Source: Solirubrobacterales bacterium (lineage in GTDB: Bacteria; Actinomycetota; Thermoleophilia; Solirubrobacterales; Solirubrobacteraceae). Taken from it: a stretch of 56,989 nt of DNA. The stretch is taken from assembly GCA_027306855.1 (NCBI GenBank), contig DAHUYZ010000008.1, forward strand, positions 1 to 56,989, read 5' to 3'. The notes under the pieces were generated by a model that was not told where the DNA came from, searched no databases, and was given only the letters and a program-made list of their open reading frames with translations. Shown here one piece after another: positions 47,098 through 55,634 of the stretch. The stretch's first letter is position 1; the number at the start of each line of letters is the position of its first letter. The position numbers and the translations under genes were made by a program.

Positions 47098-48093
47098 ATG
47101 AACACGCCGGCGAGGAAAGAAAAACCTCGCCCGGCGCGAGGTGCCGTGAAGTCTAGCGCCCCCAAGCACTTGGCGCTGCGGCGTGCGCAGGCCCGCCGTC
47201 GTTTGCGCCGCCGTCGCGCAGGGGCGGCAGTGCTCGTCGTAGGAGTCGCCGTAGCGCTGATCGCGCTGCTCTTGGATGGGGGAGCCGATCGACACCCAAG
47301 CTCACATGGAGCATCGATCTCGTCCGCATTGTTACACACGCGCGCGCGTGCGCGCGCGAGGGCCGACTCACAATCCGCCGGAGCGGGCGAATCGGTCGAG
47401 TCGCCGGAGATCCGCAGACTGATCGCGCTCGGCAAGCCGATCTACTGCGCCGCCCCTCACGGCAACGAGGTCGCGCTGACGTTCGACGACGGTCCGGGCC
47501 AATACACGTGGCTTGCGATCCCCAAGCTGCGCAGGCACGGGATCAAAGCGACGTTCTTCATCGTCGGGCGCAACATCCATCTGCTCCCGCGCGCCCTGCG
47601 CGAAGAGCGGGCGCTTGGGGCGGTGGGCGACCATACGTTCACGCATCCCCTGCTGACGGGTCTGTCCGCAGGCGAAGCCGAAAACGAAATCGTACGCACG
47701 CAGCATGTCGTCGAAAGGGCCTCGGGCGGTCCAGTCTTCCTGTTCAGGCCACCTTATGGCGCGCTGGATGCGACCATCGAGAACATCGCCAGGGCCCACA
47801 ACTTGCTTCCGATCATGTGGACGGTCGACAGCAGGGACTCGCTCGGAGCGAACTACGCCGAAATCGAACGCAACGTGATCGAAGGCTTGCGCCCAGGCTC
47901 GATCATCCTGATGCACGAGAACCACGGCCAGACGATCAGGGCGATGCTCTCGATCTTTGCGGCGATCCAGCGCAAGCACCTGCGGACGGTGAGCGTGCCG
48001 AGGCTGCTCACCGACGATCCTCCAAGCGAAGCTCAGGTGCGAGCAGGAGGGTCGGGCTGCGGGTCGTTGTTCAGGCCTGGGACCGGAGGCTGA
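47098..48093 (+). CDS. polysaccharide deacetylase (NodB/CE4 family)
   Basis: 331 aa. A very basic cytosolic N-terminus, one membrane anchor (about residues 43-59), a linker with TRARARARA, then the CE4 domain: motif 1 TFDDGPG (128-134), motif 2 HTFTHP (H179, H183), motif 3 RPPYG (217-221) and motif 4 WTVDSRDS (about 241-248). Motif 5 is LMHEN rather than the usual LHD. It is predicted to deacetylate peptidoglycan or another cell-surface glycan outside the membrane. GTG 47146 is an alternative start. The first codons cover a minus-strand terminator structure. Confidence 0.88.
   Translation: MNTPARKEKPRPARGAVKSSAPKHLALRRAQARRRLRRRRAGAAVLVVGVAVALIALLLDGGADRHPSSHGASISSALLHTRARARARADSQSAGAGESVESPEIRRLIALGKPIYCAAPHGNEVALTFDDGPGQYTWLAIPKLRRHGIKATFFIVGRNIHLLPRALREERALGAVGDHTFTHPLLTGLSAGEAENEIVRTQHVVERASGGPVFLFRPPYGALDATIENIARAHNLLPIMWTVDSRDSLGANYAEIERNVIEGLRPGSIILMHENHGQTIRAMLSIFAAIQRKHLRTVSVPRLLTDDPPSEAQVRAGGSGCGSLFRPGTGG
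47115..47141 (-). terminator. intrinsic terminator-like hairpin upstream of rpmG
   Basis: On the minus strand CCTCGC-GCCGG-GCGAGG is followed by TTTTTCTTTCC. The stem is 47125-47130 with 47136-47141. It points towards rpmG, not away from it, and overlaps the first codons of the divergent deacetylase gene. It could be an attenuator of rpmG-secE-nusG or the relic of a terminator for tRNA genes that often precede rpmG. Confidence 0.65.
47333..47358. other. 26-bp alternating purine-pyrimidine tract
   Basis: TACACA then (CG) repeats with one TG form 26 bases of strict alternation inside the deacetylase gene, encoding the TRARARARA linker. Such tracts can adopt Z-DNA under negative supercoiling; the coding need for Arg-Ala repeats may explain it equally well. 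Confidence 0.5.
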
Positions 48094-48121
48094 CCGCGAA
48101 CGACTTTCGGGGCCCAGGCTC

Positions 48122-48982
48122 TTATGAGATCGAATGCTCGATCGCGCCGAGTCGCTCGATCTCGATGCGCACGACGTCGCCGGACTCGAGGAAGCGTGGG
48201 GGGTCGAGGCCCATGCCGACTCCGCTTGGGGTCCCTGTGAGGATCAGACCCCCAGGCTCGAGCGTGCAGGTCTGCGCGATGAACGCCACCAGTTCGTCCG
48301 CCTTGAAGATCAGGTTCGACGTGTTCGAGTCTTGGCGCAGCTCGCCGTTGACCCAGGTCTTCAGGGCGAGCGCGTGCGGGTTGGGGATCTCGTCGACCGT
48401 CGTGATCCATGGGCCGTATGGACAGAAGCCGTCGGCGCCCTTGGCGCGCGTCCACTGAGGCTCGCGCTTCTGGAGGTCTCTGGCGCTGACGTCGTCGGCG
48501 ACGGCATAGCCGGCGATCCGCCCGCCCTCCCCCATCACGATCGCGAGCTCGCCCTCGTAGTCGAGCCGCCGCACAACCTCCGGGCAGCGAACCGACGCGT
48601 TCGGGGGCGCGGCTGAAGAGGGCAGCTTCATGAATACGACCGGTGACTCCGGCGGGGTCCCGCCCATCTCGGCGACGTGGTCGGCGTAGTTGAGGCCGAT
48701 CCCAAAGATCGCCCTCGGGCGAGGCACAGGCGCGAGCAGGGTGACGTCCTCCAGCGCAAACGACTCCCCGACGGCCAGCCCGCCGCCGGATGGTCCATCC
48801 CCAGGCGATCCTCCGTCAAGAAGCCCCTCCCCCATTGGCCGCCCGCCCGGCGAGGCGGTCAGCTCGCGCAGGCAGTCGAGCACCGTGACGCGCTCGTCCG
48901 CGAAGGCGCTCACGCGATCCCCGTCCACCGTCCCCGCACGTGGCGTGGAGCTTCCGGATGCAATGAACGTGGCGAGGCGCAT
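48122..48982 (-). CDS. fumarylacetoacetate hydrolase family protein
   Basis: 286 aa from ATG 48982 (MRLATFIASGSSTPRAGTVD). The FAH fold shows GIGLNYADHVAEMG, PVVFMKLPSS and the metal-site DYEGELAIVMG (two Glu), with LILTGTPSGVGMG near the C-terminus. The family hydrolyses or decarboxylates C-C bonds of acylpyruvates and aromatic-degradation products (for example 2-hydroxyhepta-2,4-diene-1,7-dioate isomerase); the substrate cannot be assigned here. A Gly-rich insertion (LLDGGSPGDGPSGGGLAVG) lies between the two domains. No pathway genes are adjacent. Confidence 0.88.
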   Translation of the reverse strand: MRLATFIASGSSTPRAGTVDGDRVSAFADERVTVLDCLRELTASPGGRPMGEGLLDGGSPGDGPSGGGLAVGESFALEDVTLLAPVPRPRAIFGIGLNYADHVAEMGGTPPESPVVFMKLPSSAAPPNASVRCPEVVRRLDYEGELAIVMGEGGRIAGYAVADDVSARDLQKREPQWTRAKGADGFCPYGPWITTVDEIPNPHALALKTWVNGELRQDSNTSNLIFKADELVAFIAQTCTLEPGGLILTGTPSGVGMGLDPPRFLESGDVVRIEIERLGAIEHSIS

Positions 48983-49031
48983 GGCCGGGCAAGCGTATCG
49001 CCCGGCACGCGCACTATCGTCGGCGGGCACG

Positions 49032-50183
49032 ATGACCCGCCTCACCCCGCTCGAGCGCATTGCGCTCCTTGTAGTCGCGATCCTGACGGCGCTGGCCGGC
49101 GCCGCCAACTACGGCAAATGGGCGGCGGTTCCGCGCTTCGTCCTCGCCACGCTCGCTCTGGCGGGCCTGGCGTGGGTCGTGTCGTTTGCGACCGAGCAAC
49201 TAGGCGAGCGCTTCGGCCCGGGCATCACAGGTATGCTGCAGTCCACGCTCGGCAACCTGCCCGAGCTGTTCGTCGTGATCTTTGCGCTCCAGAAGAGCGA
49301 GCTGATCGTCGCCCAGACCGCGATCGTAGGGTCGCTGCTAGCCAATGCGTTGCTCGTGCTGGGCCTCGTGATCGTCGTTGGCGCGCGCCGCGCTCCAGAC
49401 GGGGTCATGCGCTTCTCGCACAGACTTCCCCGCGACACCGCGACGCTGCTGCTCGTCACGGTGTTCATCATTGTGCTGCTCGGGCTCTCGCTCGCCTCGC
49501 ACGATCCTGCGAGCCACCACGTGGACGCGATCTCGACCGTCGGGGCCGTGAGCCTGCTCGTCGTCTATCTCGCCTGGGTCATCCCCTATCTGCGCGCAGA
49601 CGTCGCTCCTGGCGCGGGATCCCGAGCCGAAGGAGCGAGCGCAAGCGGACTGCGGCCCGCCGGCCTGCCGGCGTCGCAAGGACCCGCGTCGCAAGGGCCG
49701 CTGCTCGAGCGGATCGACGGCCCGCGCCTGTCGCTTGGTGTGGCGCTCGCGCTGCTGCTCATCGCCGGGGTCGCCTCGGCGTTCGTGTCCGACTGGTTCA
49801 TAAGCGCGCTCGCCCCCGCGATCTCGCTGCTGCACATTTCTCAGGCGTTCGCCGGCCTCGTGATCGTGGCGATCGCCGGCAACGCGGTCGAGAATACGGC
49901 TGGGCTCGTACTCGCCTGGAAGGGGCGCTCGGATCTCGCCATCTCCGTCGTCAAGAACTCGGTCGCTCAGATCGCGGCGTTCCTGTTCCCGCTGCTCGTG
50001 CTGATCTCGTTCATGCTCGCGACGACCTTGACATTTGCGCTCGCGCCCGTCTATGTGGGCGCGCTGCTCGTGATGGCGCTCGCGGTCTGGCAGGTCACCG
50101 CCGACGGCGAGGCCGCAGCGTTCGAGGGCTACGCGCTCGTGGCGCTGTACGTGATCCTGGCCACGCTGACGCTGTACGAGTGA
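49032..50183 (+). CDS. calcium/proton antiporter, CAX-like CaCA family
   Basis: 383 aa with about 11 hydrophobic segments. The two alpha-repeats each show the family signature: GNLPELFVVIFALQKSEL (from G74) and GNAVENTAGLVLAWKGRSDL (from G283), with the cation-binding Glu in each. A Gly/Ser/Ala-rich cytosolic loop separates the halves (about residues 195-232). It is predicted to expel calcium (or another divalent or monovalent cation) in exchange for protons. The frame is open upstream, but that part is antisense to the FAH gene. It ends three bases before the convergent clpP stop. Confidence 0.9.
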   Translation: MTRLTPLERIALLVVAILTALAGAANYGKWAAVPRFVLATLALAGLAWVVSFATEQLGERFGPGITGMLQSTLGNLPELFVVIFALQKSELIVAQTAIVGSLLANALLVLGLVIVVGARRAPDGVMRFSHRLPRDTATLLLVTVFIIVLLGLSLASHDPASHHVDAISTVGAVSLLVVYLAWVIPYLRADVAPGAGSRAEGASASGLRPAGLPASQGPASQGPLLERIDGPRLSLGVALALLLIAGVASAFVSDWFISALAPAISLLHISQAFAGLVIVAIAGNAVENTAGLVLAWKGRSDLAISVVKNSVAQIAAFLFPLLVLISFMLATTLTFALAPVYVGALLVMALAVWQVTADGEAAAFEGYALVALYVILATLTLYE

Positions 50184-50186
50184 GGC

Positions 50187-50780
50187 TCAGTGGCTCTCGA
50201 GAACCCGGTCGATCAGCCCGTACTCGAGGGCCTGCTCGGCCGTAAAGAAGCGGTCGCGCTCCATGTCGGCACGTACCTCCTCCTTGGTGCGACCGGTGTG
50301 CTCTGAGTAGATCGCGTCGAGCCGCTCTCGCACGCTCAGGATCTCGCGCGCGTGGATCTCGATGTCGGTCGATTGGCCTTCGAAGCCCGCGGACGGCTGA
50401 TGGATGAGGATGCGGCTGTTCGGGAGGGCCGCGCGCTTGCCCTTCGTGCCGCCGGCGAGCAGCAATGAGCCCATCGACATCGCCACCCCCACGCACATCG
50501 TCGCGATGTCGGGCTTGACGAACCGCATCGTGTCGTAGATCGCAAGGCCCGAATAGACGGAGCCGCCGGGGGAGTTGATGTAGATCGAGATGTCCTTTTC
50601 GGCGTCCTGGGACTCCAGATGCAACAGCTGGGCGACGACGAGGTTGGCGATTTGATCGTCGATCGGGGTCCCTAGGAAGATGATGCGCTCATTGAGCAAG
50701 CGCGAGTAGATGTCGAACTCGCGCTCGCCGCGCGCCGTTCGCTCGACAACCATAGGGATCAGCTGCATGTCCATCGCCAC
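50187..50780 (-). CDS. clpP: ATP-dependent Clp protease proteolytic subunit
   Basis: 197 aa. The catalytic Ser is in [10 protein letters not shown] (S102), His in RILIHQPS (H127) and Asp near [25 protein letters not shown] forms the oxyanion strand. Here the usual AASMG is AMSMG. Start choices are GTG 50780, ATG 50774 or ATG 50768; no propeptide is evident. Actinobacteria usually have a second ClpP; no partner clpP or clpX is next to this gene. Confidence 0.96.
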   Translation of the reverse strand: MAMDMQLIPMVVERTARGEREFDIYSRLLNERIIFLGTPIDDQIANLVVAQLLHLESQDAEKDISIYINSPGGSVYSGLAIYDTMRFVKPDIATMCVGVAMSMGSLLLAGGTKGKRAALPNSRILIHQPSAGFEGQSTDIEIHAREILSVRERLDAIYSEHTGRTKEEVRADMERDRFFTAEQALEYGLIDRVLESH

Positions 50781-50846
50781 CCCACCCTATCGTGCCGCTG
50801 AGGTCTCGGGCCGGTCATGAGCGCGCACGGACATAATGGGCGGGTG

Positions 50847-51422
50847 ATGCCGATCAATCTGCCCAACGTGCTGACGGTGCTGCGCATCATGCTCGTGCCG
50901 GTGCTTGTGGTCGCGCTGCTCGGCAACACGCCCGCGGGTGACGTCCTCGCCGCGATCGTATTCGCGCTCGCCTCGTTGACCGACTTCATCGACGGCTGGA
51001 TCGCGCGCTCGCGCGGGTCGGTAACGACGTTCGGCAAGCTGATGGACCCACTCGCGGACAAGCTCTTGATCGTCGGCGCGCTGTTGTCGCTCGTGTCGTT
51101 GCACCGCCTCGAAGGATGGGTCGCGATGGTGATCATCACGCGCGAGCTCGCCGTCACGGTCCTGCGCGTAGGCGCCGCCCAGCACGGCGTAGTCGTCGAA
51201 GCGAGCAGGCTCGGCAAGCTCAAGACCGCGCTTCAGATCGTGGCGATCATGGCCGTCATCGCCGTGCACGGATCGCCACTCTGGATGTCGCTGCTCGTCT
51301 ACGCCGCCGTAGCGATCACTGTCCTGTCCGGGCTCGACTACTTCCTTCGAGCCATGCGTCCAGGCTCGTCTGGCGGAGCGAAGGAAGACCCGTCTGGACC
51401 TCGCCGCGCAGCTCGCACATGA
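50847..51422 (+). CDS. pgsA: CDP-diacylglycerol-glycerol-3-phosphate 3-phosphatidyltransferase
   Basis: 191 aa from ATG 50847 (MPINLPNVLTVLRIMLVPVL). The CDP-alcohol phosphotransferase signature is complete: D46, D49, G50, A53, R54, G63, D67 and D71. Four to six membrane helices. It makes phosphatidylglycerol phosphate, the precursor of phosphatidylglycerol and cardiolipin. The last 35 residues are encoded antisense to the folE2 3' end (107-base convergent overlap). ATG 50817 or GTG 50844 are possible but less like the family. Confidence 0.92.
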   Translation: MPINLPNVLTVLRIMLVPVLVVALLGNTPAGDVLAAIVFALASLTDFIDGWIARSRGSVTTFGKLMDPLADKLLIVGALLSLVSLHRLEGWVAMVIITRELAVTVLRVGAAQHGVVVEASRLGKLKTALQIVAIMAVIAVHGSPLWMSLLVYAAVAITVLSGLDYFLRAMRPGSSGGAKEDPSGPRRAART

Positions 51423-52383
51423 CGCCGTGGCGCTCGGCGACGACGTTGTGCTGATGGATCGTCTCCAGGTTCTCTTGGCGCGCGGATACGAACGAGCCGT
51501 CATCGAGCTCGGGGAAGGTGGCCACGACACCCGCGATCATCTCCCGCACGCAATCCTCGACGAAGCGTGGCCTGCGATGGGCCTTCTCGACCACCTCGAC
51601 CTCGTCTGAGCGCTTCATCAGCTCGTAGATCTCAGACGACATCGAGCCCTCGACGATCTCGAGCAGCGCCGATGCCTCGATCTCCGCATCGCACTCCTCC
51701 AAGCAGCCGATATGCAGCGTGCCGAGCCCCCGCTGGTTATGGGTCGCGACGGGCACGTGCTCGAAGACGCGCTCGATCTGGTCGTCGTCGAACCCGTCCG
51801 CCTGCAGCCTCTCCTTCGCGCGCGCGGCGAGGAGCTCCTGCGCGCAGGGGCAGGCGGTCATGCCGGTCGCCGAGACGCCCACCATCCGCCGAGTGCCGGT
51901 AGGCAGGGCGACGGCGCGACCATGCAGGGTGTAGATCTCCTGGGTCTGCACCCCCGACACGGGCGCAGGCTTGTGCTCGGGGTAGCGCGCAGCGATCCTA
52001 ACCTCGGCACGCTCCGCCCCTTGACGCTCGCGGACCAGCTGAGCGATGTGCTCGGCGAGGGTCTCGGCGCGGACGGTGGCCTCGCCGAGCACGACCTCGC
52101 CGATCGCCTCGTTGACGACCTCCTCGAAGCGCGACATATGAGCGCCCTTCTGGTCGGAGCTCAGATCGACAAAGCAGTCGAGTCGCGCATAGAACAGCTC
52201 CTCGTGGACCCTTATGACCTTCTCCACGCCTGTGACGCCCACGCGCGAGAGCCCGATCGGGACGCTCGGCGTGCGTGCCTGGACATCCTCGCCCGCGCGC
52301 TGCGCCAAGCCGGCGATCCCAGAACCCCCAGCGACTCCCCGCGACGATGACGAGGCTTTGCTCAGCCCGATCGTGATGGCCAT
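51316..52383 (-). CDS. folE2: GTP cyclohydrolase, MptA/FolE2 type (COG1469)
   Basis: About 355 aa of the GTP cyclohydrolase IB/MptA family that opens GTP for folate or pterin synthesis. Visible are IGLSRVGVTGVEKVIR, FVDLSSDQKGAHMSRFEEVV, the metal Cys region ATGMTACPCAQ and THNQRGLGTLHI. The pattern, with QTQEIYTL, seems closer to archaeal MptA than to most bacterial FolE2; that is an impression from motifs. The conserved part ends near HGVMCELRGEV; the last 23 residues are antisense to pgsA. ATG 52383 is preferred over GTG 52410. Confidence 0.85.
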   Translation of the reverse strand: MAITIGLSKASSSSRGVAGGSGIAGLAQRAGEDVQARTPSVPIGLSRVGVTGVEKVIRVHEELFYARLDCFVDLSSDQKGAHMSRFEEVVNEAIGEVVLGEATVRAETLAEHIAQLVRERQGAERAEVRIAARYPEHKPAPVSGVQTQEIYTLHGRAVALPTGTRRMVGVSATGMTACPCAQELLAARAKERLQADGFDDDQIERVFEHVPVATHNQRGLGTLHIGCLEECDAEIEASALLEIVEGSMSSEIYELMKRSDEVEVVEKAHRRPRFVEDCVREMIAGVVATFPELDDGSFVSARQENLETIHQHNVVAERHGVMCELRGEVQTGLPSLRQTSLDAWLEGSSRARTGQ

Positions 52384-52637
52384 GTCGCCGGCTAGCGTAG
52401 TACACCGCACGTCCTTGCCCGGCGCGCCTTACGGGTACCGGCGCCGCCCATATCTGGTATCACTCCGCACTAGGCCGGGATGTCGGTCCGATCAGTCAGG
52501 CGCCGTTCCCGGCCAGCGCATGAGGCGCACTGTCAATGCCACAAAGGAATCGCATAGGAGGCAACTAGCAGGTCACGGGGAGGTCGAGGCGCGTACCGCT
52601 TCGATGGGGAGTCGTATGGATCCTGGGGGTCCTTTCG
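52384..52637 (+). promoter_or_regulatory. intergenic region upstream of the sigma factor gene
   Basis: This 254-base gap has no coding potential I can support. It contains CATAGGAGGCAACTAG (a perfect AGGAGG near 52556 with no start after it) and GGTATCACT near 52457, which could be part of a promoter. Nothing firmer is visible. Confidence 0.3.
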
Positions 52638-53864
52638 TTGAGCGAGAAGGGTGAGGGGCTGCTGGTCGGCGCGGATACGCCCGCAGTGGAGCTGGAGGAG
52701 GTTCAGGCGACGATCGCCGAGGGAAGGGAGCAGGGGTTCCTCACCTCGCAGGCGCTTGCGTCGATCGTCGATGAGGCCGACCTGAGCGGCGAGCAGACAC
52801 AGGATCTCCTCAGCTACTTAGAGGAGCACGGCGTCGAGATCGTCGGCTCTGACAGTGCGCCTCGCGAGGAGAGCCAGCTAGAGGAGTCGCTGGAGCCGGT
52901 CGCGGCGACGGATAAGGACGAGGACGAGGACAGCCTCCTAGAACCGGACGATGACGAGAACGCCGGGCAAATCGATCATGTTGCGCTGCGCGAGCGCCTT
53001 CAGGAGCTCCACAAGGCTGAGGTCGACCTGAGTGTCGAGCCGAGCCTCGACTCGCTGCGGCTCTATCTGCGTTCGATCGGGCGCGTCCCCCTGTTGACCG
53101 CCGAAGAGGAGGTCTGCCTCGCCAAGCGCATCGAGCGCGGCGACGTCGCCGCCAAGCAGCACATGGTCGAGGCGAATCTGCGTTTGGTCGTCTCGATCGC
53201 CAAGGGGTATCTCGGTCGCGGCATGAACTTCCTCGACCTGATCCAGGAGGGCTCGCTCGGCCTGATCAGGGCGGTCGAGAAGTTCGACTACCGCCGTGGC
53301 TACAAGTTCTCGACCTATGCGACCTGGTGGATCCGCCAGGCGGTGACACGCGCAATCGCCGACAAGGCTCGCACGATCCGCATACCCGTCCACATGGTGG
53401 AGCGACTAAATCGGGTCATCTACGCCGAACGTGAGCTTATCCAGCGACTCGGCCGCGAACCGACCCCCGCCGAGATCGCAACCGAGCTCGCCTGCTCGGC
53501 GCGGGAGGTGCGCGATGTGCAGCGCATGGCCCAGCAGCCGGTCTCGCTCGAGAAGCCGGTCGGCGATGAGGAAGACTCGGCGCTCGGCGATTTCGTCGAG
53601 GATGCTTCGGCCGAGTCGCCTTTCGAGATCGCCTCGGAGACGCTACGGCGCCAGAGCGTAGAGCGCGTGCTGGCATCGCTGCCTACCCGTGAGCGCGAGG
53701 TGATCGAGATGCGCTACGGCATCACCGGGGGACGCGTGAGGACCCTCGACGAGGTTGGCCGCGCCTTCAACATCACCCGCGAGCGCGTCCGCCAGATCGA
53801 GAGCCGCACGCTCAAGAAGCTCCAGACGCTGCCCGAGGCCCAGCAGCTTCGCGAGGCGAGCTGA
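52638..53864 (+). CDS. rpoD: primary RNA polymerase sigma factor (sigma-70 group)
   Basis: 408 aa from TTG 52638 with GGGGGT 7 bases upstream; another frame with ATG at 52616 stops at once. A region 1.1-like helical N-terminus is followed by an acidic stretch (residues 85-108). Region 1.2 is [16 protein letters not shown] (138-153), region 2 includes [20 protein letters not shown] (195-214) and [19 protein letters not shown] (222-240), region 3 [14 protein letters not shown], and region 4 ends with [20 protein letters not shown] (369-388). It directs housekeeping promoters; the -10-recognition residues are standard. Confidence 0.95.
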   Translation: MSEKGEGLLVGADTPAVELEEVQATIAEGREQGFLTSQALASIVDEADLSGEQTQDLLSYLEEHGVEIVGSDSAPREESQLEESLEPVAATDKDEDEDSLLEPDDDENAGQIDHVALRERLQELHKAEVDLSVEPSLDSLRLYLRSIGRVPLLTAEEEVCLAKRIERGDVAAKQHMVEANLRLVVSIAKGYLGRGMNFLDLIQEGSLGLIRAVEKFDYRRGYKFSTYATWWIRQAVTRAIADKARTIRIPVHMVERLNRVIYAERELIQRLGREPTPAEIATELACSAREVRDVQRMAQQPVSLEKPVGDEEDSALGDFVEDASAESPFEIASETLRRQSVERVLASLPTREREVIEMRYGITGGRVRTLDEVGRAFNITRERVRQIESRTLKKLQTLPEAQQLREAS

Positions 53865-53899
53865 GACCCACCTCGCCCGGCGCTATCATCGCCCTCCCT

Positions 53900-53981
53900 G
53901 GCGGGGTTCCCGAGCGGTCAAAGGGACGTGACTGTAAATCACGCGGCTCAGCCTTCGCAGGTTCGAATCCTGCCCCCGCCA
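53900..53981 (+). tRNA. tRNA-Tyr (anticodon GTA)
   Basis: 82 bases. Acceptor GGCGGGG pairs with CCCCGCC (53974-53980), with discriminator A at 53981; D-arm TTCCCGAGCGGTCAAAGGGA; anticodon GTA at 53934-53936 in ACTGTAAATC; a long variable arm as in bacterial tRNA-Tyr; T-arm GCAGGTTCGAATCCTGC. CCA is not fully encoded. It lies about 35 bases after the sigma factor gene. Confidence 0.95.
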
Positions 53982-54045
53982 TCTCCGCCGCTACTGGACC
54001 GGCATGAGGCCAAGTCCGGCCATCGGGGCGCTATTAGCCAGGCTG

Positions 54046-54765
54046 CTACTGCCGGCTGAGCCCAGTGCTAGAGCTGACCGGCGGGATCGACTGCAGTGGA
54101 ACGAGGTGGCCGTTGTTGAGCTGGAAGTGGACGCGCGCTTCGCCACCGCCCGGACAGCAGAGCGGGTCGTGGGCGCGGTAGAGGGGATAGGCGAGCGTGA
54201 CTTCGGTGTCGCTCTGGGCTACGACCTTCAGTGTCGCGCTCGGCTCGCTCGCGTCGGTGCCGATATAGCGGCCGTCAATGAAAAAGAACGCCTGCTGGCC
54301 ATACCCGTCGCCGGAGCCCGTACGCGTGCCGATTAGGACGCGCAGGGTCTGACCCGAGTGGTAGTCGGAGGTGCTGTTCGGCGTATACCCATGCGCCTTG
54401 ACCAGCGCTACCGCAGCGTCGAGTCCTTCGCCGCCGGAGCTTTGCTGCTGCGCGAAGGCCGGCGTGGGAGCACTACGCGTCGCGCCCTGCGTGCCTGGTG
54501 TCGTGCCGCCGGATGTAGTGCTCGGCGCAACGGCCGTCGTGGAGGAGCGCTTTGTGGTGGGGACCGTCGAGGTCGGCGTCTTTTCGGTTGCGGCGGGAGT
54601 CGAGGCGCTCGACACCGACACGGTCTTCGTCGGGCTCGACCCGCAACCCGACATAGCCAGGGCCCCCATCAGCACGCCGCCGAGCAGCGCTCTGCCGCGA
54701 GCGGAAAGCAACCCACCGCGACCGTGCAGCGCTCTACCGCGAGATTCGATGGTCATCTTCGCCAC
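54046..54765 (-). CDS. LppP/LprE-type lipoprotein
   Basis: 239 aa. Signal peptide with lipobox LAMSGC (C41), then a Ser/Thr/Pro-rich linker (about residues 42-110) spanning the wall. The C-terminal domain (GYTPNSTSDYHSG, FFFIDGRYIGTD, YRAHDPLCCPGGGEARVHF) matches the LppP/LprE family found in actinobacteria. It is anchored on the outer face of the membrane. The function is unknown in general; members are envelope lipoproteins. ATG 54765 or 54756 may start it. Confidence 0.82.
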   Translation of the reverse strand: MAKMTIESRGRALHGRGGLLSARGRALLGGVLMGALAMSGCGSSPTKTVSVSSASTPAATEKTPTSTVPTTKRSSTTAVAPSTTSGGTTPGTQGATRSAPTPAFAQQQSSGGEGLDAAVALVKAHGYTPNSTSDYHSGQTLRVLIGTRTGSGDGYGQQAFFFIDGRYIGTDASEPSATLKVVAQSDTEVTLAYPLYRAHDPLCCPGGGEARVHFQLNNGHLVPLQSIPPVSSSTGLSRQ

Positions 54766-54870
54766 ACCTTCCTATTCGACGCCTCCGCAGCGCATCCTCG
54801 CATTCCGGCATGGGTCGCGCGCCGCATCCTTGCGACGTTGTTCGTTCAGATGTAGCGGGTACCATCACCG

Positions 54871-55119
54871 GTGTCGATGTCCGATGTCCAGCAGACGCCG
54901 GAGCGCCGCCGCACCCGCCGCGAGATCGCACGAACCGGGGCGCTGATCGTGCTGGCCGTCCTGATCACGCTGTTCGCCGTGCTCAACGTCAAAGAAGTCG
55001 AGGTCAATTGGATCTTCGGCACGAGCGGGGCTCCGTTGATCGTCGTGATCCTCGTGTCTTTGATCGTCGGCATCCTGCTCTCCTACTTCGCCACTCAGCT
55101 GGCGCGACGCAAGCGATAG
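54871..55119 (+). CDS. LapA-domain (DUF1049) small membrane protein
   Basis: 82 aa from GTG 54871 (or ATG 54877). A basic N-terminus is followed by two membrane helices (about 23-41 and 56-75) joined by NVKEVEVNWIFGTS, the typical LapA-like V-x-V-N-(W/F) hairpin. The family is linked to envelope or lipopolysaccharide assembly in some bacteria; the role here is unknown. It is followed 11 bases later by the DUF5661-type gene on the same strand. Confidence 0.82.
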   Translation: MSMSDVQQTPERRRTRREIARTGALIVLAVLITLFAVLNVKEVEVNWIFGTSGAPLIVVILVSLIVGILLSYFATQLARRKR

Positions 55120-55130
55120 CGAGCCATCTC

Positions 55131-55412
55131 ATGGGAGCCGAGCAGCGCTTTACAGACGAGCAGGCAAGCGAAGTCGGCGAGGCGATTGGCATCGACTGGT
55201 CCTCCGCGAAGTTCGACGTCGAGCAGTTCCGGATCGGCATGGAAGTCGAGCTAGAGCATGGCCGGCACGATCCTGAGACAGACGTGACCGGGGACGATCC
55301 GTTCGTCACCGGCAAGATCGCGCTGGCGCACCTGAAGGAGTTCCCCGACTACTACATCCGTCTGGAGCGCATGGAGCAGCAGGCCGAGCGCGAGTGGGGC
55401 GACGCAGGCTAA
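55131..55412 (+). CDS. DUF5661-type small protein
   Basis: 93 aa from ATG 55131. FTDEQASEVGEAIGIDWSSA, KFDVEQFRIGMEVELEHGRH and VTGKIALAHLKEFPDYYIRL match a small conserved family of unknown function common in soil bacteria. Highly charged and without signal peptide, so cytosolic. The stop TAA at 55410-55412 lies inside a CTAAG that is repeated on the far side of the adjacent inverted-repeat element, so the element may have been inserted at the stop codon. Confidence 0.8.
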   Translation: MGAEQRFTDEQASEVGEAIGIDWSSAKFDVEQFRIGMEVELEHGRHDPETDVTGDDPFVTGKIALAHLKEFPDYYIRLERMEQQAEREWGDAG

Positions 55413-55413
55413 G

Positions 55414-55575
55414 AGGGTCTGTCCAAAAACTCGAGTGCGTTGGATGGCGTGTGCATGACCTAGGGCCGCAAGGACGCAGGACCGAAGGCTTGGTGGCGCC
55501 AAGTCGAGGGCCGAGGACACCGCGGCACGCAGCGTCAGGCGCCGCCAGACGCGTGCTCGAGTTTTCGGACAGACT
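55414..55575. mobile_element. short inverted-repeat (MITE-like) element
   Basis: GTCTGTCCAAAAACTCGAG at 55417-55435, extending to 55439, is matched by the complement of 55552-55574 (about 20 of 23 bases). The interior of some 110 bases has no gene. CTAAG occurs immediately outside both ends (55409-55413 and 55576-55580), as a 5-bp target duplication would. The arrangement resembles a miniature inverted-repeat transposable element; a long bidirectional terminator is the alternative. Confidence 0.55.
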
Positions 55576-55634
55576 CTAAGTGACTACGCTGGCCGAGAGT
55601 GATCGCGCGCGGCAATAGCGTTCCTTAGCGTTAC

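Noticed and set aside
52616-52654. ATG at 52616 as the start of the sigma factor
   Set aside because: That frame reaches a stop within 13 codons; the sigma frame starts at TTG 52638.
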